A stretch of DNA of 64,000 nucleotides, taken from the NCBI GenBank assembly GCA_028583405.1, contig CM053261.1:11650459-11714458 (forward strand), written 5' to 3'. Position 1 is the first letter of the stretch; every line of letters begins with the position of its first letter. This document shows positions 14,642-24,885 of this stretch, in pieces. The notes beneath the pieces were generated by a model. It had not been told where the DNA came from. It ran no database searches and was given only the letters and a program-made list of their open reading frames with translations. This DNA comes from Pogonophryne albipinna. Lineage: Eukaryota > Chordata > Actinopteri > Perciformes > Artedidraconidae. A program made the position numbers and the translations under genes.

Positions 14642-16193
14642 ATTCTTTTTATCTTCATGATTGTGGGAAACAGTATTTCGATCTCTGTCTTCAAACACAA
14701 ACTGAAAGATTCACAATAAAGTTCGCTTGACTTTGAACTGAACATTTCTACTGGCCATTTCTTGTTTTTCATCTGGCGCTTCCAAAATCAATGTTGAAGG
14801 TTTTTTTTCTTTATACACATTATGACTTAAAGAGCCTGTGACACGAGTTTCCCCTATCATCCAAACCCATCAATTTGAGTAAATATTGTCCCCTTGAAAA
14901 CCGTTACTGAACTGATTTTGGATATTTGTACTTTGATAACCATTAATCTGCCCTTCAATGTTGACAATTTTCTGGATCTTCTCGGGGATTCTTCAAGTCC
15001 CGCCAAATTATGGGTGACGTCATTGCGGGCACAGCGCTCCAGCTGCACCGTTCAGGATCCCAGCATCTGCATGTAAACGCACGATGGCGCACACAGCAGC
15101 AAGCTCAGACAGTGATGACAGTTTAATTTTGAACGTGTCTGAGAGCTCATATGAGGCTGAAGGATCGGTTTATGTTGTATCTGTTAGAAGTTTAGGAATT
15201 AGGTGCGTCAATATGGGCGATCATACGGTCATGTAGCCAGTGGTGGACTGGGACTAAAAATCATCCCGGGACTCTCGACCGGCCCACTTCGGTACCGCTA
15301 GTAAATTGTCAACGGGGGGAGTGGGGGATGTCGGGAGCGGCGGGTGCTGTAGGCTGGGGAAGGCTAAGCCTTCCCAAATATTTGTGTCACTGCATCCTGG
15401 TAAAATACAAATATAATGTATAATGTCTGTGTCTTTGACATTAGCGCTGCTAGCCACCTGTGCCCTGTACTACGAAGCCAGTTCAACATACCCTGGATAT
15501 GTTTGAGTAACAAACAAACAACAACAAACTAACAAACGAGATCTCGCTAAGCGGTCCTACGACGCTGGTTATTAACTCGGTAAATCAAGCCAGGGTTTCT
15601 CTCACCAGCTGAGAGCGCGTTCACGTCTAAGACACGAGTGGATCTGACTTTAATTACATTTGACTTGAGTGTTTCGTCAACATAATGTGTTGCTTAAAAT
15701 AATACTTCTGCATACAGTATGTGACACTGTAAGTGTTGCACGGCCAGATACGGCTGGAGAAGCTGACTCGGATAAGGAGATATATGATATATTATGATAT
15801 TATATGATCGATGATCTGATTGATGATGTAATATGAAAGATAAGTGCGACACGTCGGCGTCTTCTCTGCATACGGCAGTTTAAACTGTATTTCCTTTATC
15901 CTGTAATATGACTTGAGAGATTTAAACTCCGCACACTGAGTTGATCTCTTTTCTATAGACGCCGGAGGCGGGCAGCGTCAGGTAAAAAAAAGTTATTTAG
16001 CCTTCCCAAACCTGAGCCTCACGCGCCGCCTATGGGGATGTACTAGTGACTTATCCGACCGGCCCACTTCGGTACCGGCCCATCGGGATTCGTCCCGATG
16101 GCCAGTCCGCCACTGCACCCAGCCCACGCAAACTGTCAACGGGGGGAGCCTCGCTGCGGGGAAACGGTGGACCTAGTGTCCCGATCGGAGTGG

Positions 16194-16233
<40 letters not shown>

Positions 16234-19200
16234 CCGTGCATTTTATCCATTAATTTCCCCAAAATTGTGGTAAAAAAAACACACGTTTAATCCATGTTGG
16301 TGTACTACAACTACAAAAAGCATCGGTTTGTTTTCTCATCAGGAAATGCAGACCGGCTCAAACAAACGATTTTTAATCATCATTCTCACGATCATTTAAT
16401 GTATCATATGTTCGCCGAATTGACATGAAAGCACTGACAAATATGAATATACTGTAGTCAACTTCATTAAAACGTTATTAACGTGCCTAAACTCAGTAAT
16501 TCACCATTTCTACGCATGACAACACACTTTGTCCGTGTTTGGCTCTCTCACCGCACAGTGAAGCGTTCCCGCATTGACGTCACTTCCGGCTTCCCCCAAA
16601 ACTTCAAAATGACTCGAAGGAATTTCCCCGCGATGTTCGAAATTATTGATATTTATCGGAACGGTATCGCATCTTCTTTTTTAAACTGACGGTTCGAGAT
16701 GACTAGTAGCCCAATATTTAATTGCACAACAGTTGTTGGGATGCTGTCACAGGCTCTTTAAGTTTTGAATGTTGCTTTAAAAAATGACATTTGTAATTTA
16801 AGGATAACACATCAGCCATTGTGGAAGGTGACCTGACACTGACTGTGTCAGGTCACCTTCCATTTTGACTAAATGTACAAGTGCTGATTATATTCTTATA
16901 TTATAGGTGAATACATGTTTATTCTTATTTTACTTGTATTTCATGTGTAATATCTGTGTTTCTGTTTATTCTGTTGCTGCCATGACGGGTGATTTCCCTA
17001 GGATAAATAAAGGCCCATCTTATCTTATATTCCCTGCGTGCACTACAAAGCGTGCACTACAAAGTGTGCTCAAGAGAACTACAATATAAGATATACTGTA
17101 AGAACAAAATGTCTTTTACACAACCTTAGGTAAACACAAAAACATACGCAGCAGTTACAAAAATGATCCAAAAGACAAAAGTATTTTTTCTTCAACTGCA
17201 TTTCCTACTTCGAAGAAATTGTTAAGCCACTTAAAAGACTGTAAAATACCCGAAATACCTATATTTGAGTGGAATAATTACAGAGGGTTCCAGTGTGCTT
17301 CTAGTCAAAACAACAAGGACAGACTCTTCTCTGTGAACTCAAGCCAAAGCTAGGAAATGATGCACCTCCAGTTTGGAACCTTACATGTATCATGGGTCTG
17401 GACAAGTGGCACATCTATACAACCTCTTTATGTTTTAGTAAGAACTCACGTCACTGTGAACACTTCGAAGTGTTCACAGCCAGTGGCAAACCTGGGGAAT
17501 TGCGTTAAACAAAAACATGTGCACTACCAAAGTGCCTCAGAGAAAAGTAAACTTATAAGAGAAACAGAGTTACAACAACAACAACATGTGGAGATGGAAA
17601 TAGATTTTGGAAACTTGAGACAACCTCTAGATCAGGGGTTTTCAAAGTGTGGGAAGGTGAGCCTCCCCCAGAGAACATAAGAACAGAACATTATCGCTAT
17701 TATTATTATTATTGTTGTTGTTGTTGTTGTTGCTATAATGCAGGGGTATTCAATTGCATTTCAAAGAGGTCCAGTAAGAGAACACGTAATTAAATGCTCT
17801 GTTTTCGCTGTCTACCTTTCTCTTTTTTGAGCACGCCATTTGAAATGACTCCGAGTGTTTCTCACCTCTTGTCTCGTCTCTGTGTTTGAATCTATCGTGC
17901 GGACTCACTGACTGCACCCATTTGATTGGCTGGGTAGCGTCATCTCCTTAAAACAAATCACTTTTTTAAACCTTTTTATCTTTATGTTTTAAACTTTTTT
18001 AACATCGTGGATAAATCCTTACATGCTCCCGGCAACACACTGCACGTCAACTTTGCCTCCTTATTACACTCACCCCTACTTTAGTGGGAAACCCGCACTC
18101 ACACAGGTAGGTGGAGGCAGGGGGGGGGGGGGTGCTTGTGAACGGACCTCTGTCGTCTGTCAGTGAAACTCAAATGATGCCGTTTAAAAACATAAAAAAT
18201 AAGGGCGGTGCCGGCCGTCAGCGAACCGGACCGCCGACGGACCGCCGACGGACCGCTGACGACCGGCCGTTCTGTGATTCTCCAGAACACACACATGGCC
18301 AGTCCGCCATGTGGAGGTGAAGGGAATGAGCACTTTTACAGCCTATTTGGCGAGTTGGGGGAACTCGGTCTCCACAGACAGCCAAAAGTGTGCAAGCGAC
18401 ACTTTACTCATCTTTTTCTCGTTATTTTTTTCTCACGCTGCGCCTCCCCTGAAGCTCTCTGGCGCCCCCCCCCCGCCCCCCCACAGGGAGGCGCGCCTCA
18501 CACTTTGAAAACCGCTGCTCTAGATAGTTTGGCAATTCAAATCAAAGGTAATGTGCAGCAGCTTCAACCTGCTGGACCTTGTTTACACATTCTGCCTCCA
18601 AATCCAAAAGCAGGACCTCCTTTTTTAACTTTTTTTGAAGGCAGAAGTTACATTGCCTGTTAGTGAAGCACATGTTTACAGTCTTGTACTGTGTGTCACT
18701 GAGCAGCTACACCGGATTATTTGAACTGATGACCCGATAGTCACAAGCCTGCCTCAGTAATCGTGACGCGAGGTTCCCCCCCCCCCCCGGCTCCTCGAGG
18801 TACCAAGTATGTAGCCTTCCAACCTTCTGGGAAAAACTGAATAACTGCTTAGTGTTACATAACCATTTAATACAGGAGCTCTATATACACACCTTGATGT
18901 AGGTTTAGAAACTCATTACTGGCTTTTTTTTCTCTGGTAACTACAATGTTATGGAGAGTAATTATGTGAGAAAACCTTATCCTCTACAAACTAACTTGAA
19001 GGCAAATCCTGCTACAAAGGCTTTCCTGAGAACACAGAACATTAGATACATGAGTACATTGGATGATTGGCACTACTCAGCCTTAATAACATTCGTTCAA
19101 GAAAGGAATCCTTTTCTTTTTCAAGAATCACCTAAACTATTGACATACATGCAAGGTCAAAATGTTTGTTTAGTCATCAAAATCCTCTTTGTTTTTACCA

Positions 19201-20356
19201 GGATTATCCAGCAAGTAAAAATTAAACAAAAAAAAGATTATTAATTGACAATGAATAAATTGTCGAGAAATGTTAAAATGTTACCAGATCCTATAGTCTA
19301 CAGTGATTCTGTGCGTCTCTTCACCAAATGTAGTATGTAACAACAAATAGTGTCCAGAAGCATAGGGGACAAATAAAGGAAACTCTATCTAAGCTTAACT
19401 GAGCTGATGATGATGACTGAAAAGGTTCTTCCGTTTCTTTCATAAACCAGCAACGCCAGTCCGACCACGGATCAGCACGTACAGTCTGTCTATTGAGGTT
19501 TGTATAACAGTTCCCTAAGTAACCAGAAATGATGCCAGTGTGACTTTCCACTTTAATGTAAGGGCGTGTTAGTGAATCAAAAAAGTTCCAGGACCATGTA
19601 GGAGGGGGTGAGGCACTAAAATAACCTCTGATGTCTGTGGCATTTTCCAGTATAAAAAGAACAAGAATGAAAAAGGAAACTTTCTATAGTGACAGGAAAA
19701 AAACACAGAAAACTAAATGTTAACAGTCTGAGGCAGGAGAATGAAGAGGCTCAGTTGTACTTACTCTGCTGAATGGTCTTGACGCCCCTCAACATGGTGG
19801 CTGCAAACACAAAGAAGCAGCCGGTCCGGTCGTACTGTACCTCTCCCATGATGCTGAAGGAGGCCCCCAGGCAGATGGGCATCATGGCTGTGTACTTGAG
19901 GAAATGGTGTTGCTTGCCCAGGATCAGTGTAGAGATGGCCAAAGTAAAGATCGGGGTGGTGGTGTAGATCATTTGTGCAAACGACAGCTGGACATAGTTC
20001 AAACCAATGTTCCCAAAAGCGATACTTGCACAGAAAGTCAGACTCAACAGGAACACCTTACATTTTGCACTGTGGGTCAGCACCTGCACTGCAGACTCTT
20101 TATGGCGGATCACTTGCAGTTTGATCAGCCCATAGTCCACCACTATAGCTGTCAGCATGTGCAGCGCTGACAGCAGTAGAGGGTACCTGAAGTTGTACAC
20201 GGCAAATATCCATTTGTTGAGGCTGGAGATGGTGGTTCCTGTCACAAGCCAAACAATAACAGCTGACAGCAGATGGAGCGTCTCTGCGGGTGGCCTCCTC
20301 CTTGTTCCCTCTGGAAGAGACGCCTCGCATTTTGAGAAGCCATCGGCGCTGATCAT
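11680..20356 (-). CDS. slc35e4: Solute carrier family 35 member E4 (nucleotide-sugar/triose-phosphate-type transporter), 374 aa
   Basis: Two coding exons: 20356-19765 ending A|GTAAGT, and 12212-11680 starting after CTCCTCAG. They join in frame through QQS|ILLQEEK and total 1125 nt. The protein is an EamA/TPT-fold multi-pass membrane protein with about ten hydrophobic segments. Recognisable blocks include TISSLNKWIF, the AFGNIGLNYVQLSFAQMIYT segment, LGASFSIMGE, SCLGSVMYNLAS and TLHILGNLSVVGNLLLSQLL, all typical of SLC35E. A soluble acidic tail (VDPHTTSGEDVDKTSESE) follows the last membrane segment. The substrate of SLC35E4 is not established; Golgi-type solute transport is inferred from the family. 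The start is set at 20356 because the in-frame ATG at 20392 lies in an apparent acceptor tract (TTTTCCTTCCAG). A non-coding 5' exon in the GC-rich DNA at about 20.6-21.9 kb is therefore likely. Human SLC35E4 is 350 aa with the same two-part coding layout. The single intron is unusually full of transposons. Confidence 0.93.
12440..12714. mobile_element. TTAA-flanked MITE with about 40-bp terminal inverted repeats, nested in the hAT element
   Basis: The ends are AGGTGGGGTAGGTAAGTTTG and its near-exact inverse at the right, continuing through GAGAAACCGGCTCGAGA on both arms. Tetranucleotide TTAA lies directly outside each end (12436-12439 and 12715-12718), as expected for piggyBac-like or other TTAA-targeting transposases. 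No coding capacity remains. It is younger than the hAT that contains it. Confidence 0.88.
12838..12925 (+). pseudogene. BED-type zinc-finger fragment of an hAT transposase
   Basis: The plus-strand reading gives Cys-x2-Cys, then 14 to 20 residues later His-Leu-Lys-Thr-His, followed by PER. This is the spacing of a BED finger. No start codon or downstream dimerisation domain is left, and surrounding frames are broken. Confidence 0.65.
14579..14638. repeat. (TA)n microsatellite in two tracts
   Basis: Two TA runs (about 14579-14597 and 14610-14638) are separated by a short AT-rich spacer. They lie in the slc35e4 intron. Confidence 0.95.
15238..16115. mobile_element. Nested hAT-like element with CAGTGGYGGACTGG ends
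   Basis: The left end is CAGTGGTGGACTGG and the right end is CCAGTCCGCCACTG, inverted copies of each other with one change. The candidate 8-bp duplication CATGTAGC / CACCCAGC is imperfect (5 of 8). GACCGGCCCACTTCGGTACC occurs near both ends, but in the same orientation, so internal rearrangement is likely. It disrupts the coding-like start of the enclosing TTAA element. Confidence 0.65.
16195..16233. repeat. (AAT)n microsatellite
   Basis: An uninterrupted trinucleotide run of about 13 units inside the TTAA-flanked element, just right of the nested element. Confidence 0.97.
16822..16862. repeat. Perfect inverted repeat, 18-bp arms with 5-nt loop
   Basis: Arms TGGAAGGTGACCTGACAC and its exact inverse flank the loop TGACT. 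It lies about 60 bp outside the TTAA-flanked element and just before a retroelement-like tail. No mature small RNA or protein site is recognised. Confidence 0.9.
16868..17035 (+). repeat. 3' tail of a LINE/SINE-type retroelement
   Basis: The stretch ends in GATTTCCCTAGGATAAATAAAGGCCCATCTTATC-type sequence (about 16989-17025), the common 3' tail of fish retroelements with short TTATC repeats. Only the tail is recognised and the 5' limit is unclear. Confidence 0.5.
17633..18517. mobile_element. hAT-type non-autonomous element, 885 bp, with exact 8-bp target duplication
   Basis: The left end is CAGGGGTTTTCAAAGTGTG. The right end is CACACTTTGAAAACCGCTG, its inverse with one change. The octamer CTCTAGAT flanks both sides exactly (17625-17632 and 18518-18525). 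The subterminal DNA is GC-rich, with an internal poly-G run at about 18121-18132. Short open frames inside are not protein-like. It lies in the slc35e4 intron. Confidence 0.92.
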
Positions 20357-21279
20357 GTTCTTATCATCGTCCTCTCTGGAAGGAAAACACATGTAATATC
20401 CAATTAAAATTCATGATCAAACCGGCATGGTTGTGGCAGTAAAACCGGTTAAATAGCATGCGACACAGCTATCTGTCCATCCTCTCGGGTCTTTGTTATT
20501 CAGTGAACCTGTATTTTTCAGCACCGCCAATAGACACGTGTTTCTATTTTTGCATGACGGGCTGGTTGTGTAACTTACCCCGCGCAGGCCAAATTACATG
20601 CCGGACCAGCAAGACAGACAGACAGGGAGGACTGAGGAGGGTGGGAGGGAGGGAGGGAGGACTGAGGAGGGTGGGCTGGAAAACAGTACGTCCCGTCTCC
20701 CCATAAGAGGACCGAGGGATTGGTTACTATCCTGACATTCAGCAATGGACTGACGCGGACGATTTCACGGTGTTGCACCAAAAAACCCAGCACTGAAGTA
20801 AACACCATAGGCAAACCAACGCAATAAATGTAGGAAATGTAATAAATACCAGACAGTGGCCCGCCGCCGCAGCTGACAGAGGTGATGGTTAAGGCTTTAA
20901 ATAGCAGCGTACTTCATTGCCCAAGGAGATCGTGTGATTCATTTCCCAGCACTGACTGTAGCAGAGGGAAACTCTGACAACTCACTGTTGTTGTTCATAA
21001 ACACAGACTAGCTCGGGGGTTTATTTTTGACACAGTATAACATGTAGCTAGCTATCGGTTTCCTGTTTGGCGCAAACAGAGCACAACATTTTCTTTTTGA
21101 GCCAGAATAAGATAAACAAGGTTGATTAAGTTAGCTCACCTCTGCTACAGACTGTCACTGGACTCCAAACATGTATAAAGATAACTGGATACTGAGTCGG
21201 AGACAGGCTCTGTTCATTCCTATGAGAGTCGCTCAGTGGCGCATGAAGCCTAACATTGGAGCGGCTGTAGATTCAGGAA

Positions 21280-21300
21280 GTACCCGGATAATCCGGGTAC
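21280..21300. promoter_or_regulatory. 21-bp palindrome of unknown function
   Basis: Arms GTACCCGGAT and ATCCGGGTAC surround a single A. The site lies in the likely slc35e4 upstream region, about 0.9 kb above the chosen start. It could be a transcription-factor site or a transposon end. Confidence 0.4.
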
Positions 21301-21521
21301 TTTTGTTTACAGAGCATGCTCACTTCAGTTTTCCTTAAGCCCCTCCTCCGATCTCCCGCTCCCATGAGTCAAATGAATGGAGAGGTAAAATAACCATGGA
21401 TTCAGCTTTTGGCGCATTTTAAACCCTAATCTTTTAAACAAGGGCCATGAAAGTGTTCATGCATGAAGTTTCACTGGCTTAAAAAGAAATGTTAGACAAT
21501 GGGAAATAGTCTTTTTGGGCC

Positions 21522-21537
21522 AACATGACGTCATGTT
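21522..21537. promoter_or_regulatory. 16-bp palindrome containing a consensus CRE
   Basis: AACATGACGTCATGTT is a perfect palindrome centred on TGACGTCA, the binding sequence of CREB/ATF bZIP dimers. It lies about 1.2 kb above the slc35e4 start. Function is inferred from the sequence only. Confidence 0.45.
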
Positions 21538-21933
21538 AGTTGTAGTATCACCGTTTGGCCACAATGGCCATTCCAAAAATCGGCTTCAACGACCAGCGCA
21601 CTTCTGAAGGGTTAGGCACTGCGACTAAAGCTAACAGCTAGCAGTAGGTTGCTACCTCAAAACAACACCAACCTTCACTCTGGCTACCTGACACGGTGTT
21701 GGCTTACATTTGTATAGTCAACATTAGCAAAACTACAACTGCGGTCACTGACATTTTCTTAGAATATATGAGGTTTTTACCTTGTTCTTCGACGAGTACC
21801 TCCGCAACACTGTCAGCAGCAGCATCCCTCATAAACCTCCGGCTGTGGGTCACCGTGCTGTCAGGCTGGTCGAGGCAGCGGACGCGCTTCAGTGTCATTG
21901 GATGTTCGCTTTAAAGGGCGGTGCCAGTTCAGG

Positions 21934-21970
21934 GCATGGTGCATGGTGCATGGTGCATGGTGCATGGTGC
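21934..21970. repeat. Tandem GCATGGT heptamer array, about 5.3 copies
   Basis: Five identical 7-bp units followed by a partial GCA. A 7-bp period would shift the reading frame at every unit, and no gene covers it. Confidence 0.95.
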
Positions 21971-24885
21971 AAGCTGAAAGCAACCTCAACCGCAAAATGC
22001 AAATAATCACCACAGAAAATGAAAACATACAGTAGCTAGCAACATCTGTGTTTAATTTACATAATGCTAATAATGACCTATAACAGATGCATGCGTTCTT
22101 TGTTTGTTTAAAGTAATAACAATAATAGGCTATGATAATTACCTAAACAAATTAGAGATATTAGTGCATTATACCACACCATTCAATTCAATATTCCCTC
22201 AACTTTACACAGTGTAATGACTTTTAGGACATAGTTTGTTGAGGAAACAGGTTTGTTAATCATACTGTTCAGGGCGTTGAGTAAAGCTTAATGCAAATAT
22301 ATGTTCCCAATTCAAATGTTCATGTCGTTTATGATACCAGTTCAGTCAAGTGAAAGTATAAATCATCACATAAACCATGATGAATGCAAAATGTGTTTAC
22401 TTGTTCTTGCTCAAATTCACCAGATGATTAATTATAAAAGAAACAGCTATTGCAAAAGTTCAGAAAAACCTAAGTAGGCATATGTCTGTAACATAATGGA
22501 GAACAAACCTGAGTTAACATTTATGTTTAGATATCCTTATATTCCTTTAGCATATCGTTAACACACATTTCTGGTGTCTCGTTTCTTTTTTTGTTGTCTG
22601 ACATTTGACCTCATCCCAGAATAGTGACACTGTCCCAAGATAAAAGTTGTTGTTCTTGATGCATCATGACAGACACAGTTTCTCTGGAAAGCTTCATTTA
22701 CATGCACATGAACAACAGTGGTGTGACAGTATAACAACAGCACAGCTTTATGTTTTTATTGAGCTAAAAAATATAACATTTTTCAGGTCATTGGGCACAA
22801 AAGGTGAGTTCACATCATGTTTCAGTAAAGAGTCCAAACAATTAGCTAGGTGAAGAGGCTTCCACTACAGAAATGCTTAAGCACTCTAAAACCATGCATA
22901 GCTATATGTTGAGATGATGTAATATGTGTAATTACCATGATAATTACCTGCAAGGAAACATAACATTGTGCTTTATTTAAACAACACCTTATTTCTATCA
23001 TCTTATTATATATATTATAATCATCATTGAATTCCTCCAACATCTCAGTATAACTGGTATACAATCCTGACTCCATTTAAGATACACAGATAGATTTTAA
23101 GAAGTGCCCAAAATGTAAATGTTCAAGTAATGTGAAACAATATTTCCTTACAGTGATTCTACATTAGGCTATTCTATTATATTCTTGCTGTATAAAGGCC
23201 AAAAGCAACCGGCTAAATGTACATGTGCATCATGCCCTATTATAGTACACCATTTGATGAAAACTATAAATACAGAGGTTAATATTGGTTATAGTATATA
23301 TATTTACTACTAATGTACACACGAAAAACTATTGCCAAGCCTACTTTAAGAAGGTTTTCTGGTCCTGACTGATGTGTTTGAATCGGATTCCTTAACATAA
23401 TGATCCTTCAGCTAATTGAATGCCAAAACATACTTTTGTGCTGCCTAAAACACGCCTCTGACCTGGGAGTATTTTCTTCTTATGTTACCGTGCAGTTATG
23501 TTATAGCTGCCATGTCCAAATAAAGCCATTTTAGGATTGACACCAATACAAAGCTAGCATCTTCTACACTTTAAACTATTGGGAAACAACTTTGTTGCTA
23601 CTTTAAAGTATGATCAATCCAGTTATTTGTGTACATTTTACTTAAAATAAATCACCCTGAATGTTAATCCCCTCAAACAAAAAATAGCTTGACGGATTTC
23701 TATAATCTGTACACAAGCTCAGAGTAGGGGATGCAGTGACTACTTGGGATTTACTACTTCATTACATAAATAAGGCTAAAATGACCATTAAGCACCAATA
23801 TAATTCTTTGCTGAAAAAAATCCCCCAAGCTAAACCGGTTTAACGTTCGCATTGTGTTCCTGCAGCTAATTACTGTTGCGCTTGCATTAAGTCTTAAAGA
23901 CACATTTTAAAGAAAGTGATCCAAATATATGCAACAAAGGTATAGATATCCTGACTCTCACTGGTCGAGCTCAATGCTGCAGCCTTCATTTCCCATAATG
24001 CAACCTAATAGTGTTCTCAGAGAGTACTCAAGTGACGTCACTTAAGTGATTTTCTCTGACTCGACACATTTTCTGCAGAGCCTGTGAAAACATCCAACTG
24101 TACAACTGTTTCCACAGGCTGTGTAGTAATCTTCATAGCTAATAGGGGAGGTGCTCCTTTAATGTAGTCAAACAGAAGCTTGATTTCAAGATGTGGGAAG
24201 CAGCAGTGTCTGTAAAACATCAGTGTATTCAGTCATTTGTCCGTCCAAAGAGAATGACTTCTACTTTGGTTTAGAGGTCCAGTAGCTGCTTGTCAGCTGT
24301 CAGTCAGACTGGGCAGTAAACTCTTCAAAATACAGTTTGGGCATTTAAATACAAATTCCCAAGAATCAGCGGGATCAATAAATGGTCTGCTGTGAAAAAG
24401 TCTTTAAGTTACGAAGAAAGCGTAGTCCTGCTACTTTCCTTTAAATCCCGGTGCCTCTGTCAGAGCCCAGCATGAAGAACATGTTGTTCCAGCTTTGAGG
24501 AGAACAAGACATTCCGTACCAAAACTTCCCCGGCACGATCCCCCTCTCGATACACACAGACACACATGAGAACTCTATGTACTCCCATAAATCAGTTCTT
24601 TGCGGTGCTGAATAAGCATACACATACAACTCACACACACTGAAGCCATGCGTTCTGAAAGATAAGTTAGAGTATATCAGAAGAGAAGGAAGTAGGAGCT
24701 TGTTTTGTGCTTGAAATTCTGGGAGTGACGGCTGCTTTCAGTACTTCGTTCATTCACTAACTCACACACACACGTACACACACACACACACGTATCCACA
24801 TACACACAGTAGTCCATAAGTCATGGAGTAACCTATACGGAGGAACCTCTCAGCTTTCCTGATGCCATGCTGTAAGGGGAACCTC

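Larger units (their letters stand above)
14831..16757 (+). mobile_element. TTAA-flanked DNA transposon relic, about 1.93 kb, with a nested element inside
   Basis: The outer ends read AGAGCCTGTGACA and its exact inverse, TGTCACAGGCTCT. TTAA lies immediately outside each (14827-14830 and 16758-16761). From an ATG at about 15084 on the plus strand a short open stretch reads MAHTAASSDSDDSLILNVSE, with the acidic Ser/Asp-rich look of a transposon-encoded N-terminus. It is cut by the nested element at 15238. TTAA targeting fits piggyBac- or Kolobok-like transposases; the family cannot be settled from what remains. Confidence 0.8.
20393..24885. other. Intergenic DNA between slc35e4 and osbp2
   Basis: The first 1.5 kb holds GC-rich sequence suited to the slc35e4 promoter and 5' exon. 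It includes two direct copies of a GGACTGAGGAGGGTGGG unit (about 20627-20680), two near-perfect palindromes and a heptamer array (separate entries). The remainder, about 22.0-24.9 kb, is AT-rich without recognisable exons and should include the osbp2 3' UTR. Human DUSP18, an intronless gene between SLC35E4 and OSBP2, was not seen. Confidence 0.45.

Noticed and set aside
18208..18663. Plus-strand 151-residue frame
   Set aside because: It lies over the right end of an hAT-type element and crosses its boundary; no protein-like features.
20393..24885. DUSP18, expected between slc35e4 and osbp2 from human order
   Set aside because: No intronless phosphatase frame with an HCxxGxxR signature was seen on either strand.
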